This document shows positions 7,612 through 17,507 of a DNA stretch of 34,603 nucleotides, piece by piece (positions within the stretch are counted from its first letter, which is position 1; each line of letters opens with the position of its first letter). Made by a program: the position numbers and the translations under genes. The notes under the pieces are model-generated. The model worked only from the letters and a program-made list of their open reading frames with translations, ran no database searches and was not told the DNA's origin. The DNA is from an uncultured Muribaculaceae bacterium. GTDB taxonomy: Bacteria; Bacteroidota; Bacteroidia; Bacteroidales; Muribaculaceae. Where the stretch lies: the NCBI GenBank assembly GCA_910585755.1, contig CAJUFH010000028.1:1-34603 (forward strand), written 5' to 3'.

Positions 7612-9444
7612 TCATTCAACAACCACCATCGACCAGTATTTGAGCGAGGGGAGAGTGAAGGATAGCTTGCCGTTCTTCTGGGTGAAGGGGAGTTCGACAA
7701 CGGCACCGGCATGGGCGTCGGGAGTAGCGGTCCATACGCGGGTCACCTTCCTGGAGCAGTTCATCGTCAGGGGAATCTCGCGCTGGAGGCGCGGAGCGGA
7801 ACGTTTCCCATCGAGGTCGCGCCAGCTCAGGTTGTCGATATTCACGAAGTTAAGGAAGTTTATGACCATCTTGTCGCCGACCTGGCGGGAGTAGGTAGTC
7901 ACATTACCCTTTTTCGGAGGCCACGCCGCGACAGTCACCTTCTTGGAGGCGTCTGAGCAGGTCATCTGCGGGTCGAACTCGGTCTGTGTCGAGGTGCCGC
8001 GCAAGAGGTTCTGATAGGCGGTCATAAAATCGTAGTAGCGAATCATCGCCGTCTTAAGCTCCTCGGACATCGCCAGGGGGGAGGCGGGGAAATACTCGCG
8101 GGAGAGCATATGGTCGCCAAGCTCGAGATGGGAGCCTCCGAGAGCCATCATCACGGCATCGGCCATAATCACGCCGGGGGTATTGAACTCCCCTGTCTCG
8201 CGGTCGGCCTTGTCGTAGTTCATATAGGCGGCGAATACGGTACGGAGCGTATGGGAGCTGTAATTGTCGTTGGCCTTGATTACGGAATGGAGGTGGGTGA
8301 AATCGGCCTCGTCGCCCCAGACCTCGTTGTAGCAGAAATCAACATTTCCGCTACCCGCGATCTGGGAAGCGCCATAGCTGCTGACGGCGTTCATTACCAG
8401 GCGCTTTTCGGGATGGCGCTGCTTCATGGCGTCAATGAAGGAAGCGTACCCCTTGGGGAGGTTCAGCTTCGAGCCGGAATAGTCGTAGAGGTCGCCGCGG
8501 TTTCCGAGCTGGTCAATCTGGTAACCATCGAAATCGAACGAGGAATAGACCTCGTCGTTGCGTTCGGCGATATACGCCTGCCATTCGCGGTTGGCCGGGT
8601 CGAGGAGGTAGATGCTGCTCTTCCAGGAGGAGGGGAGCTGGTGCATGTCCTTGTCGCCGTGGCGGTTGTTCTTGAAAGCGTACCACTGTTCCTTAACACC
8701 GTCGGAAGCGGCGTCGTCAAGGGCGCCGAAGCAGAGGTTGTAGAACATCGACTTCATTCCCAGGGAGTGCTGCACGGCGATGTATTTCTTGACGACCTCC
8801 GTCGAGACGTCGCGGTTCGCGATATCCTTGTAGACGGCATCGAGGTTTCCGCGGGTACCTCCGAGGGGCCAGTGGTGCTTGTTGTGCCAGTCCTGGAACT
8901 GCACGCCGTTGATATGGCATCGGTTGAGGTATTCCATTTCCTTCTCGATCACGCCGTCGGCCATCTTCGAGGCGTCGAAGGTAGCAACGAAGCCGTAGCG
9001 GGGGAAGCGGGTCCAGTCGCTCGACACGTCGACAGCTATCGTGCCGAGAATGGTCACGGAGCCGTCGTCACCGGGACGGTAGACCTCAACCATATATCCG
9101 GTAAAATCCTCCGTCGGGGGCTGCCATTGCCAGGAGGAGCCGCTCATGGCCTCCTCCCCTATCACTTCCGCGCCGCGGCGGTAGCGCACCTTCGCGCCGG
9201 CCACATGCTCGGAAGCGGAGATATTGACGGTCTGGCCGGGGGCGTAGCACGCCTTGTCGGTAGAGAGGTCGACAATCAGATTGGATTTCACGGGGGTAAC
9301 CTCGGTGACGGCACCCGAGGTGCCGCCGCCGTTGTTATCGCCGGAGCCTTTTCCCGGCTCCTCTTTGGGATCACTGCATGCCATGGTGGTCACCATGAGA
9401 CACGCAAGCATGAGATTCATCTTGGTCATTCTTTTCTTTAACAT
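7612..9444 (-). CDS. Glycoside hydrolase family 66 endo-dextranase lipoprotein
   Basis: This is a probable surface dextranase that cuts internal alpha-1,6-glucosidic bonds; GH66 also includes cycloisomaltooligosaccharide-forming enzymes. The 610 residues start with a lipoprotein signal, lipobox TMAC with Cys23, followed by SDPKEE, the acidic export signal that sends lipoproteins to the outer surface in Bacteroidota. A Gly/Asn-rich linker (31-44) and a beta-sandwich domain precede the barrel starting near PRYGFVATFD (148-157). The nucleophile candidate is Asp311 in FDGYQIDQLG and the acid/base candidate is Glu374 in CYNEVW, with spacing close to that of characterised dextranases. Met6 or Met9 could also be the start. 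Together with GH97 and SusCD it defines the substrate of the PUL as dextran or a related alpha-glucan. Confidence 0.88.
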   Translation of the reverse strand: MLKKRMTKMNLMLACLMVTTMACSDPKEEPGKGSGDNNGGGTSGAVTEVTPVKSNLIVDLSTDKACYAPGQTVNISASEHVAGAKVRYRRGAEVIGEEAMSGSSWQWQPPTEDFTGYMVEVYRPGDDGSVTILGTIAVDVSSDWTRFPRYGFVATFDASKMADGVIEKEMEYLNRCHINGVQFQDWHNKHHWPLGGTRGNLDAVYKDIANRDVSTEVVKKYIAVQHSLGMKSMFYNLCFGALDDAASDGVKEQWYAFKNNRHGDKDMHQLPSSWKSSIYLLDPANREWQAYIAERNDEVYSSFDFDGYQIDQLGNRGDLYDYSGSKLNLPKGYASFIDAMKQRHPEKRLVMNAVSSYGASQIAGSGNVDFCYNEVWGDEADFTHLHSVIKANDNYSSHTLRTVFAAYMNYDKADRETGEFNTPGVIMADAVMMALGGSHLELGDHMLSREYFPASPLAMSEELKTAMIRYYDFMTAYQNLLRGTSTQTEFDPQMTCSDASKKVTVAAWPPKKGNVTTYSRQVGDKMVINFLNFVNIDNLSWRDLDGKRSAPRLQREIPLTMNCSRKVTRVWTATPDAHAGAVVELPFTQKNGKLSFTLPSLKYWSMVVVE

Positions 9445-9477
9445 GGTTAGAGAGAGAGTTAAATCACATTAAACAGG

Positions 9478-10983
9478 TCAGTTTTTTGCAAACGTCACCT
9501 CCTGCGTGAGCTGGTTGAGGGTGACGGTATAGTTTCCTGCCTCGGAGATTACCCACTTGTAGTCGAGGGAACCTACGGAGACATCCTTGTACTGGGCCTG
9601 GCACGCGGCGTCGCTCTTGTTGATGAAGAGGACATGCTGCGGCTGGCCGGTCGGGGCCTCCCCTTCGGCGGTAGCCATGAACCACGCGCCGTTCCAGTCG
9701 TCCTGCTTGTCGGCTGAGAATTTCAGCTCGCCTTCGGCAAGACGGCCGCTCCATACGAACACGTTGGGGTCGGAAGCGTCGAGGGTCATCGGGGTAGCGT
9801 TTCCGAGATCCCATCCGTTGGGGGTTGCGCTCCCCACCATATACATCTCGGTATAGGGAGTATAAAGATTCATCATCATTCGTTCGGCTCCGGGGCGGAT
9901 ATCGAGGCAAATCTTATAGGCCAGGTTTGTCTCGTCGGAGTTGAGAACCCATTTCGGGTCGGGATCGAAGCCCTTTATGAACTGCACCTCCTGGTCGGTA
10001 TAGGGGGCATTCTCGCGGGGGGCCTTGTACATGTTCTCCCAGCTACCCTCGGCGGTTCCGAGCTTAAATTCCCCACCCTTGGTGAAGAACACTCCGATAC
10101 GGAATAGGAAGGGATCGACAGGGTCCTGGGTCATCTGGAGGAAGTTCCAGTCGGACTCGTTTCCGACGAAGAAGATTGTAGAATACGGAGGCTGAACACC
10201 TTCTACCTGGGTATAGCTTACGGTGAGGTCGAGAAGGTTGACATCGACCTTGTAGCAGTGGCTTTCCTCGATAGTGAACGGGTCGTCGGGCTGCGAGTCG
10301 TCGGTTCTATAAACGAGTCCCCCCTCGCCGTTATTGTTGTAGGACGGAAGGAACTGGCCCAGATTTGTGATAAATTTGAAATTGCCAGCGGCAAGGTTGC
10401 CGGTCCAGGTGAACACACCATTGTCGGTGCGGGTCATTTCGGTAGCGTCGTCGGCGCTCCATCCGTTAGGGGTCGCGTCGCCGATGAGGTAGAGAGTCTC
10501 GGTCACAGGCTCGTAGGTAGTAGCGGTGAACGATACCATCGCCACCTGGTCGTTCTCGATACCGTCGACGCAGGCGGTAACCTTCGCATCGAGGGAGACA
10601 GTCTCCCCGGGGAGGATACCGATATTACGCAGGAGCAGGTTGTTGAGCTGGTCGACGGTGGGCGCCCAGTTGTAGGTCTGCAGCTCCGCATCCTTAACGA
10701 CGTAAGGGTCGGCGAAATCGGTACCGGCCTCGGCGAGTTCGAGGGTGTAGGCGATGCGCTTGCCGGTTCCCTGGTTGTTGCCGGTAGTCCATTCGAGCTT
10801 TATGGCTTCGAGGGCGTGGTTTTTCTCTTCGAGCACAACGTCGGTCGCTGAAGCAGTCATTTTCAGCTCGTCGTAGCCCATGTCCAGCTCGGCATAGTCG
10901 TTGTCGGTGCAGGAGGAGAAGAGCGCGGCGGCCCCGGCCGACAATGTCAGTAATGTATATTTTATATGGTTAATCGTACGCAT
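9478..10983 (-). CDS. SusE/SusF-family surface glycan-binding lipoprotein
   Basis: This cell-surface binding protein helps capture polysaccharide for the SusCD transporter. The 501 residues carry a lipoprotein signal with lipobox FSSC (Cys25), followed by acidic TDNDYAE, the surface export signal. A SusE N-terminal Ig-like domain (about 38-150) comes first. Three SusE/F-type starch-binding repeats follow: LYLIGDATPNGWS near 164, STIFFVGNESDWN near 270, and MYMVGSATPNGWD near 384. The first and third repeats share the DATPNGW-type motif with the SusF-like protein at the end of the operon. The gene follows susD after 33 nt and precedes the dextranase by 33 nt. Confidence 0.9.
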   Translation of the reverse strand: MRTINHIKYTLLTLSAGAAALFSSCTDNDYAELDMGYDELKMTASATDVVLEEKNHALEAIKLEWTTGNNQGTGKRIAYTLELAEAGTDFADPYVVKDAELQTYNWAPTVDQLNNLLLRNIGILPGETVSLDAKVTACVDGIENDQVAMVSFTATTYEPVTETLYLIGDATPNGWSADDATEMTRTDNGVFTWTGNLAAGNFKFITNLGQFLPSYNNNGEGGLVYRTDDSQPDDPFTIEESHCYKVDVNLLDLTVSYTQVEGVQPPYSTIFFVGNESDWNFLQMTQDPVDPFLFRIGVFFTKGGEFKLGTAEGSWENMYKAPRENAPYTDQEVQFIKGFDPDPKWVLNSDETNLAYKICLDIRPGAERMMMNLYTPYTEMYMVGSATPNGWDLGNATPMTLDASDPNVFVWSGRLAEGELKFSADKQDDWNGAWFMATAEGEAPTGQPQHVLFINKSDAACQAQYKDVSVGSLDYKWVISEAGNYTVTLNQLTQEVTFAKN

Positions 10984-11016
10984 GGTATTTCTTATCTGAA
11001 ATTCGGATTTATTTGA

Positions 11017-12513
11017 TTAGTAGCCGGGATTCTGAGTCATAAGAGGGTTGGCATCCATCTCGGTCTGGGGAATCGGGAAGAGAAGGCGCTCGCGGGTGGC
11101 GTTGGTCTTGCCGATCGAGTGGAGGAACTTCACGGCATATTCGCCGTTGTCGATACGGATCAGGTCAAACCAGCGGTGCCCCTCGAAAGAGAGCTCCATG
11201 CGGCGCTCGTGGATGATAGCCTCGCGCATCGCGTCCTTGGTGATGGTCGAAGGAACAGGATCGAGCCCGGCGCGGCGGCGCACGATGTTCAGCGGCCCGC
11301 GGGCATCGGGAGTAAGGCTCATCTCGTTGAGAGCCTCGGCCTGCATCAGCAGTACTCCGGCGTAGCGGTAGACGACGAAATTCGCGGGAGAAGTGTTGGT
11401 CTCGGGAGAAATCTCCTTAGATACCAGGAACTTTCGCACGTTATAGCCTGTATTGGACCACTGTTTGCGGTATGGGGTCCCCTCCCAGTCGGGGCAGCCT
11501 TCGTAGAATACCGAGACGGGCTTGCGGAGGTCACCCTCCTCGTAAGAGTCCATAAACTCCTGCGTCGGCTGGTTCCAGCCCCATCCGCCGGCCACCAGAT
11601 TGGAACCGCGGGGCCCCATGAACGTCGAGAGCCAGGAGGCATAGGGGGTGTTTCCCCAGAAATCAGATTCGGTGCTCCCGGAATACTGCACCTCGAAAAT
11701 CGATTCGGCGCCGTTGCGCGCGGGGCAGTTGAAGTTGGCCTCGTAAGGGCAGTTTGCGAGGTCATAACCCAGGTCGGTAATCTGGTCGCAGAGGTCAACA
11801 ACCTCCCCGTATAGCGCCGGATTCGAGGGAGCGAGGGTCAGGTATACATCGGCGAGCATATACAGCGCGGCTTCCTGGCAGGCGCGCCCCTTCTCGTGGT
11901 CGTCATACTCGTACTTCGGGGGAAGGAGGGTGATGGCGTCCTTGCAGTCGTCGATAATCCGCTCGTAAGTCTTGTCGAGGGTTGCGCGGGCAATGGCGCT
12001 CGAGGTGTCGGGGTCGTATGGCTCCGTGCGCAGGGGGACACCGCCGAAGAGGCGCGCCAGGAGGTAATAGTAGTGGGCGCGGAGGAATAGGGCCTCCCCT
12101 TTTGAGCGGTCGCGGATTTCGTCGCTTACGTCAGTGGCCGTCTCCAGCGCCTTGAGCAGGTTGTTGCACTGCGCTATACCGATCCAGGGGGAGCGCCACA
12201 TATAGAGCGCCATAGCGTTGTCGCTCAGGGTAGTGAAATTGGCGGCCTGAATCGTCTCGATGCCGTCGTCGCCGCCGCCCGCGCCTACGTTGGAGTTGCC
12301 GGCCACGATGTCGAGACCCCAGATACGCTGGTTGTAGAGGTTGGAGGAGCGGAGGGGTATGTAGCAGGCGTTGGCCATAGCGACCGCCACCTGGTCGGTG
12401 ACCGCCGTATCGGGGTCGACGCGGTCGTATGGGGATTTGTCGAGGAAATCCTGGCAAGAAGAGATGGTCGCTGCCATAGCGAGGGTTGCCAGCCCGTATA
12501 TGAATTTTTTCAT
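11017..12513 (-). CDS. SusD/RagB-family outer-membrane substrate-binding lipoprotein
   Basis: This is the lid and substrate-binding partner of the SusC transporter at the outer membrane. The 498 residues begin with a lipoprotein signal, lipobox ISSC with Cys20, then QDFLDKSPYDR, a typical SusD start. The tetratricopeptide-like core (GEALFLRAHYYYLLARLFG near 135) and the C-terminal block IIHERRMELSFEGHRWFDLIR are hallmarks of RagB/SusD. The C-terminus ends in NPLMTQNPGY, as in many family members. It follows susC after 22 nt. Confidence 0.95.
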   Translation of the reverse strand: MKKFIYGLATLAMAATISSCQDFLDKSPYDRVDPDTAVTDQVAVAMANACYIPLRSSNLYNQRIWGLDIVAGNSNVGAGGGDDGIETIQAANFTTLSDNAMALYMWRSPWIGIAQCNNLLKALETATDVSDEIRDRSKGEALFLRAHYYYLLARLFGGVPLRTEPYDPDTSSAIARATLDKTYERIIDDCKDAITLLPPKYEYDDHEKGRACQEAALYMLADVYLTLAPSNPALYGEVVDLCDQITDLGYDLANCPYEANFNCPARNGAESIFEVQYSGSTESDFWGNTPYASWLSTFMGPRGSNLVAGGWGWNQPTQEFMDSYEEGDLRKPVSVFYEGCPDWEGTPYRKQWSNTGYNVRKFLVSKEISPETNTSPANFVVYRYAGVLLMQAEALNEMSLTPDARGPLNIVRRRAGLDPVPSTITKDAMREAIIHERRMELSFEGHRWFDLIRIDNGEYAVKFLHSIGKTNATRERLLFPIPQTEMDANPLMTQNPGY

Positions 12514-12535
12514 GATGGATGTTCGGTATGGATGT

Positions 12536-15500
12536 TTAGAAATTGAAGGAGAGGCCTACGTTGAAAGTGCGCGAGGGGGGGAAGCTCGAATAGTCGATGC
12601 CGTCGATGCCGACCTCGGGGTCGAGACCCTTGTAACCGGTAATCGTAGCCACGTTCTCGACAGAGAAGAGCACGCGCGCCTGCTCGAAACCGATGCGGCG
12701 GAGCCATTTTTCCGGGAAATTGTAGGCGAGGGTAATGTTTTTCAGGCGCAGGTAGGAACCGTTCTCGACCCATCGGTCGCTGATACGGTTGTTGCCGTTG
12801 GGGTCGGCCCAGACGGCGCGGGGCATGCTGTTGGACGTGCCTTCGCCGTTCCAGCGGTCGGCGGTGGTCGCGAACTGGTTGTAAGCGGCCGACATGCTCT
12901 CCATTACCGAACGGGTGCGGTTGTAAATCTTGTTCCCGGCAACTCCCTGGAGGAAGATTGAGAGCTCGAATCCCTTGTAGGTGAAGCGGTTGTTCATCGA
13001 GAAGAGCCAGGTCGGGTTGGGGTTGCCGATTACAGTGCGGTCGTCGTCGTTGATCACGCCGTCGTTGTTAAGGTCGCGGAAGCGGATGTCGCCTGGCTCG
13101 GCACCGGGCTGCACGGCATGGGCCTCGACCTCCTGGCGGTTCTGGAAGATGCCGTCGGTAACGTAGCCGTAGAATACGTTAATCGGGTAATCCTGGTCGA
13201 GCATCGTCGCGTAAGCGCCGCCGAATTGGTTGCGCCAGAGGGGGGGTGTCGCTATTTAGGTCCTTGATTTTGTTCTTGTTGTAGGTAACGACGAGATTGG
13301 TTTCCCATCCGAAGTCCCCCTGGAAGTTGATGGAGTTGGCCTGGAGCTCCCAGCCGATGTTGCGCACCTTGCCGGCGTTTGTATAGGTGTCAAAGGTATC
13401 CTCGAAACCGGTAGTGATGGGGAAGGCGGCCTTGACGAGCATGGCGTTAGTGTTCTTGATGTAGCCGTCGAGGCTGATGTTCAGGCGCGACTTGAAGAGG
13501 GAGATGTCGACACCGGCGTTGAACTGCTCGATTTCCTCCCAGTGGATCGCGGAGTTGGCGAGCACCTGGGAATAGAGAGCCGACTGCTCGGAGTTCTCGA
13601 GGGTCGTACCGAAGGGATAGAGGAGGGTAACGAGGGTCTGGATATGGTCGTAGTTGCCGACAGAAGCCTGACTGCCGGTCTTACCGTAGCCGAGGCGGAG
13701 CTTGAGGTCGTTTACGGCCTTGTCCTCGGGGAAGAAACTCTCGGAGGAGATACGCCAGGCGGCGGAGACGGAGGGGAATGTGCCCCAGCGGTGTTTCGGG
13801 CCGAAACGGCTGGAACCGTCGCGGCGGATGGTGGCGGTCAGCAGGTAGCGGTCGTCGAAGGAGTAGTTGGCGCGGGCCATATAGGAGAGGAGCGCCCATT
13901 CGTTCTGCGAGCCGTCGAGCGAGTTGATTTTCTCGCCGTTGGCAAGCTGGTGTACGTTGTCGAAGAGGAAGCCGTTCATCTGGCCGTTCATCCAGTAGGC
14001 GTGGTTCCACTGGGCCGACATACCGGCCATTACGTTGAGGGAGTGTTTCTTGGCGAAAGTATAATCGAAGGTGAAGTAGTTATCCCAGAGATAGGTGAAG
14101 TTGCGGTTCGAGGACTGGTACTGGGTGCTCTCCTCAACCGGGGTCGGCTTCCAGTCGTACTTGGGGGTGAAAGCCTCGTCGAAGAAGAACTTGGCGTCGT
14201 AGCCGAAGAGGGAGCGGAACTGGAGCCACTTGGTGAAGGTGATGTCGGCCGCGATATTGCCGAGGAGGTTGTAGCCGTCGGTGCACGAGCGGTTCATCTT
14301 GTTGGTGCCGACCGGGTTGCGGACGCTGCCGTACCATTCGGAGTTGCCCGAGGGGCCGCTCCACTGGCCGTCCTCGTCCTTGACGGGGAATGTCGGGAGA
14401 GCCTGCATCGCGTCCCACATGCTGTAAGAGCCGGACTTCTTGATGTCGGCGCTGAACAGCAGGTTGTTGGAGAGCTTGAGCCAGCTTTTGAGCTTGACGT
14501 CGTTGTTGCTCTGGATTGTGAATCGGCGGTAGCTTACGTTCTCGACTACGCCGGTCTGGTCGAGGAATCCGGCTGAGAAATAATAGTGGGCTTTGTCGTT
14601 ACCGCCGGAGTAGCTGACATTGTAGTTCTGCATTACGCCGGTCTGCAGCAGCTCGTCGACCCAGTTTGTCGAGCGGGTCAGAGCGGAGGGGTCGGCCCAG
14701 TCGGGGTTGGTGTTGTGTCCGGCCTCGGAAAGCATGCTGTTGCTGAGGGAGGCGTATCCTGCGGCGTCGAGGAGCTTCATCTTCTTGGAGACCTTGGAGA
14801 AAGCGGCGTTGACCGATACGGAGAGGCGCGAAGTTCCGGTCACGCCCTTGCGGGTTGTGATCATCACCACGCCGTTTGCGCCGCGGGAACCATAGATGGC
14901 GGTCGCGGAAGCGTCCTTGAGCACGTCGAGGCGCTCGATGTCCTGCGGGTTGATGCTGTTAAGCCCGAGGTCGGTAGGAACACCGTCGATAACAATCAGC
15001 GGGTCGCTGTTCATAATCGAGCCGAGGCCGCGCACCTTGATGGTCACATTGTCGCCGGGCTTCGCGCCGCCGACAATGTTCACACCGGCGATTTTGCCCT
15101 GAATCGCCTGTCCGACATTATTCACCGGCACCTCTTTAATATCTTTCGCGCCGAGGGAGCCGACAGCGCCCGTAAGGTCGCTCTTTTTCAGAGTGCCGTA
15201 GCCGATTACGACTACCTCGTCGAGGAGGGCGGTATTCTGGGTAAGGGTAACGTTAATCGTGTTGCGGCCGTCGACCTGCACGGTCTTGCTGTCGTATCCT
15301 ATATAGGAGAAACGGATTGACGAAAGGGGGTCGGCCTGGAGCCGATAGTTTCCTTCGAGGTCGGTCGAGGTCCCGGCGCCTGTAGAGGTGGCGATTACGC
15401 TCGCGCCGATAATCGGCTCGCCCGATTCGTCAGTGACTGTTCCCGAAACGGAGATTGTCTGTTGCGCCATTGCAAGCGGAGCCAGCGCCCAGAACGCCAA

Positions 15501-15545
15501 AAGCAGAAACAGGGATCTGCGGGCCTTGGCTTTTAATTGTTTCAT
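12536..15545 (-). CDS. SusC/RagA-family TonB-dependent outer-membrane transporter, split by a frameshift
   Basis: This is the TonB-dependent importer for the glucan oligosaccharides. It is read as two ORFs, 13179-15545 (N-terminal part, up to residue 803 of the longest reading) and 12536-13204 (222 residues). They join into one frame if the 7-base C run on the coding strand (13240-13246 on plus) has 6 bases. The joined protein would be about 1002 residues, the normal SusC length. It has a signal peptide, a carboxypeptidase-D-like domain (VSGTVTDESGEPIIGASV), TonB box and plug (DEVVVIGYGTLKKSDLTGA), and a barrel ending VGLSFNF. The start is placed at ATG 15545 (MKQLKAKARRSLF), not the upstream in-frame ATG at 15590, because the signal peptide begins there. 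Both the join and the residues flanking it (NSDTP-LWRNQFGG) look natural. It may be a sequencing error, a real mutation or a phase switch. Confidence 0.9.
13240..13246. other. G7 homopolymer at the susC frameshift
   Basis: Seven G on plus (seven C on the coding strand). The upstream frame runs into an unrelated tail and stops at 13179. Removing one base yields a continuous ORF of exactly 1018 codons between 15590 and 12536. Confidence 0.85.
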
Positions 15546-15640
15546 GATAAGACTGGGGTATGTTATTAATATGTTAAATGTATGTTCCAACGGAGGTAGC
15601 TGCCGCGGCGGCTATTGGTGTTTCCATGAATTTTCCAATG

Positions 15641-15648
15641 CAAAAATA
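15641..15648 (-). promoter_or_regulatory. Candidate -7 element for the susC operon
   Basis: On the minus strand the sequence is TATTTTTG, a match to TAnnTTTG. It would start transcription near 15635 and give a leader of about 90 nt before ATG 15545. No good -33 element is present, as expected for a promoter that depends on an activator, here presumably the adjacent SusR-like protein. Confidence 0.4.
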
Positions 15649-15732
15649 ATTCATTTGGGAGCGCGATTGCCGGAGTGGAATAAAAATGTAGTCCCAAGTA
15701 TCGGTTTCCAACGATTAACTTACTGAAAATCA

Positions 15733-15758
15733 AAGGCCGCCTCTTCCGAGGCCGCCTT
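15733..15758 (-). terminator. Imperfect hairpin after the SusR-like gene
   Basis: An 11-bp stem with one central mismatch pairs 15733-15743 with 15748-15758 around TTCC. On the minus strand it is followed by TTTGATTTT. It would partly insulate the regulator gene from the susC operon. Confidence 0.5.
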
Positions 15759-15827
15759 AAATAAGTAGCTGCGAAATAGGGGGATTTTCACATTTTTTGA
15801 CTGCCGCGGAGTTATTTCCGCCTTCCG

Positions 15828-17507
15828 TCAGGGGGCAACGGGGCCGTTGTCGCGGCCTATTTTCATCACTTCTTCCTCGAGCTTGTCGCGGTCGCCGGCA
15901 GCCTTGTTGCGCGCCTTGGTACGGTAGTTGTAGATGGTCGTCACGGAGTATCGGAGGAACTGGGCTATTTTCACGCTGTCGTTGATTCCGAGGCGTATGA
16001 GGGCGAAAATCCTGAGTTCGGTGGTGAGCGATCCGGCCTTCTTGGGCTGGATTGCCTCCTCAGGGCGGAGGAGGGCGTTGAAGTCGGCCACGAATGTCGG
16101 GAAAAGGCTCAGGAAGGTGTTGTCGAAATCGGCATAGAAGTTTTTCAGCTCCTCGTCGAGGAAGGCTGTCGACTTGATGGTAGTGCTCAACTGCTCGGTC
16201 TTCCCTGCCGCGATCAGCTTTCCGAGCTGCTTGCGGTAGGAGTCGATTTTCTCGATGTAGAGGGAGCACTGGTCCATATACCGGGCGATGTATTCCTCTT
16301 TGATACAGGAGTTTTCGGCAATCGTTCGGTTGGCTTCGAGCAGCTCGGCGTTAGAGGCGTTCAGCTCGGCGTTAAGCTGCTTGAGGCGGAGGCCCGACAG
16401 CTCCGCCTCGCGGCGCGCGGCGCTGGTGCGCTTCATCTGGCGCATGACATAGAAAATCGCCACTAACAGCCCGACTACCAGAAGACTTATAAGGAAGACC
16501 GCGGCCCTCAGGCGGGAGCGCTGTGAACGGATCGTCTCAACATACATGTCGTTGACAATCGGAAAGAAGCTGTTGGCCTCGACGACGCGCAGACGGGCGT
16601 TGCACTTGTCGGCATCCTCGAGCGAGATGCGCAGCAGCTCGTAGGCAAGCCCCACCTCCCCCTCCTCGTAGAGGAGCATGGCGAGTTTCCGAAGGGAGAC
16701 ATATTCGCGGACGGCTGACTGTAGGTCGGCGATCGAGGCCCGCAGGAGCTGTTCCTTCTGGTTCTCGCGGTCGCCGAGCAGGTCGTATGATTCCGAGAGG
16801 GTGAAGGCGCATATCGCCTCCTCGTGGGTGGTTGTCTCGTTGTCGGCCAGATACTTCCTGACAACCCGGACGGCGTCGGCGGCTTTGCCGTCGGCGTTAT
16901 CGCGGGTTGCCTCGGCCATGACGTAGCCCAGCGACCCCGGCTCGTTGACTGCCATAAGGGAGTCGAGATACTGGCGTGTCAGCGCCCGGTAGCGGTCGTG
17001 ATCCTCAGGGCGCACGGCGTAATCGTCCATCAGGCCGTAAACTGTGCGGAGGATATGGTAGCGGAAGGGGCGCATGTACTCCGGTATGCGGTGGGAGGGA
17101 ATCGTGTCCATAATGTCGAAAGCCTCCTTGTACATCCCGGTGTAGGCCAGGACGTTGGCGGAGTTCATAGCCGCGTTGCGCATCAGGTACGGGTCGCCGA
17201 TTTTCCGGGCGAGGGCCTCGCGGCGGCCGCATATGGCGAACGCCGAATCGGTGTTGTAGGCCTGGTACTCGTTCAGAAGCGCGTCGAGGGCGTGGAAGCG
17301 GCGCACGTCGTCGGCCGCGGCGCTGATTTCCTTGCGGAGCTTGATCAGGCGGTCCTCCTTCTGGCGGGCATACGCGTCGCGGTTGGCGATAGTCTGGCGC
17401 AGCACGCGCGTCAGGCTGTCGGTCACGGCGGAGTTGTCGGCGGCCATCGCCCCGAACACCGCGGCCACCGCCGCAAACAGGAGGACCTGTATTCTAACGC
17501 CGCTCAT
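15828..17507 (-). CDS. SusR-like membrane-spanning PUL regulator (DUF6377-type)
   Basis: This is a probable transcriptional activator of the PUL that senses sugar in the periplasm and binds DNA through a cytoplasmic C-terminus. The product has a signal-anchor-like N-terminus (about 5-22), an alpha-helical TPR-like region to about 325, one membrane helix near 335-357 (VFLISLLVVGLLVAIFYVM), a coiled coil (about 360-410), and a helix-turn-helix near 490-540 (IFALIRLGINDSVKIAQFL... TTIYNYRTKARNKA). This arrangement matches SusR and its paralogue in the B. thetaiotaomicron dextran locus, from memory. The ATG at 17507 shares one base with the carbonic anhydrase stop (TGATG); an in-frame GTG at 17510 would give 560 residues. 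It lies directly upstream of susC on the same strand. Confidence 0.85.
   Translation of the reverse strand: MSGVRIQVLLFAAVAAVFGAMAADNSAVTDSLTRVLRQTIANRDAYARQKEDRLIKLRKEISAAADDVRRFHALDALLNEYQAYNTDSAFAICGRREALARKIGDPYLMRNAAMNSANVLAYTGMYKEAFDIMDTIPSHRIPEYMRPFRYHILRTVYGLMDDYAVRPEDHDRYRALTRQYLDSLMAVNEPGSLGYVMAEATRDNADGKAADAVRVVRKYLADNETTTHEEAICAFTLSESYDLLGDRENQKEQLLRASIADLQSAVREYVSLRKLAMLLYEEGEVGLAYELLRISLEDADKCNARLRVVEANSFFPIVNDMYVETIRSQRSRLRAAVFLISLLVVGLLVAIFYVMRQMKRTSAARREAELSGLRLKQLNAELNASNAELLEANRTIAENSCIKEEYIARYMDQCSLYIEKIDSYRKQLGKLIAAGKTEQLSTTIKSTAFLDEELKNFYADFDNTFLSLFPTFVADFNALLRPEEAIQPKKAGSLTTELRIFALIRLGINDSVKIAQFLRYSVTTIYNYRTKARNKAAGDRDKLEEEVMKIGRDNGPVAP

Noticed and set aside
8110..9441. 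443-codon plus-strand ORF over GH66
   Set aside because: Antisense shadow of the dextranase.
13542..14576. 344-codon plus-strand ORF over susC
   Set aside because: Antisense shadow; Glu/Val/Gly-rich with no domain.
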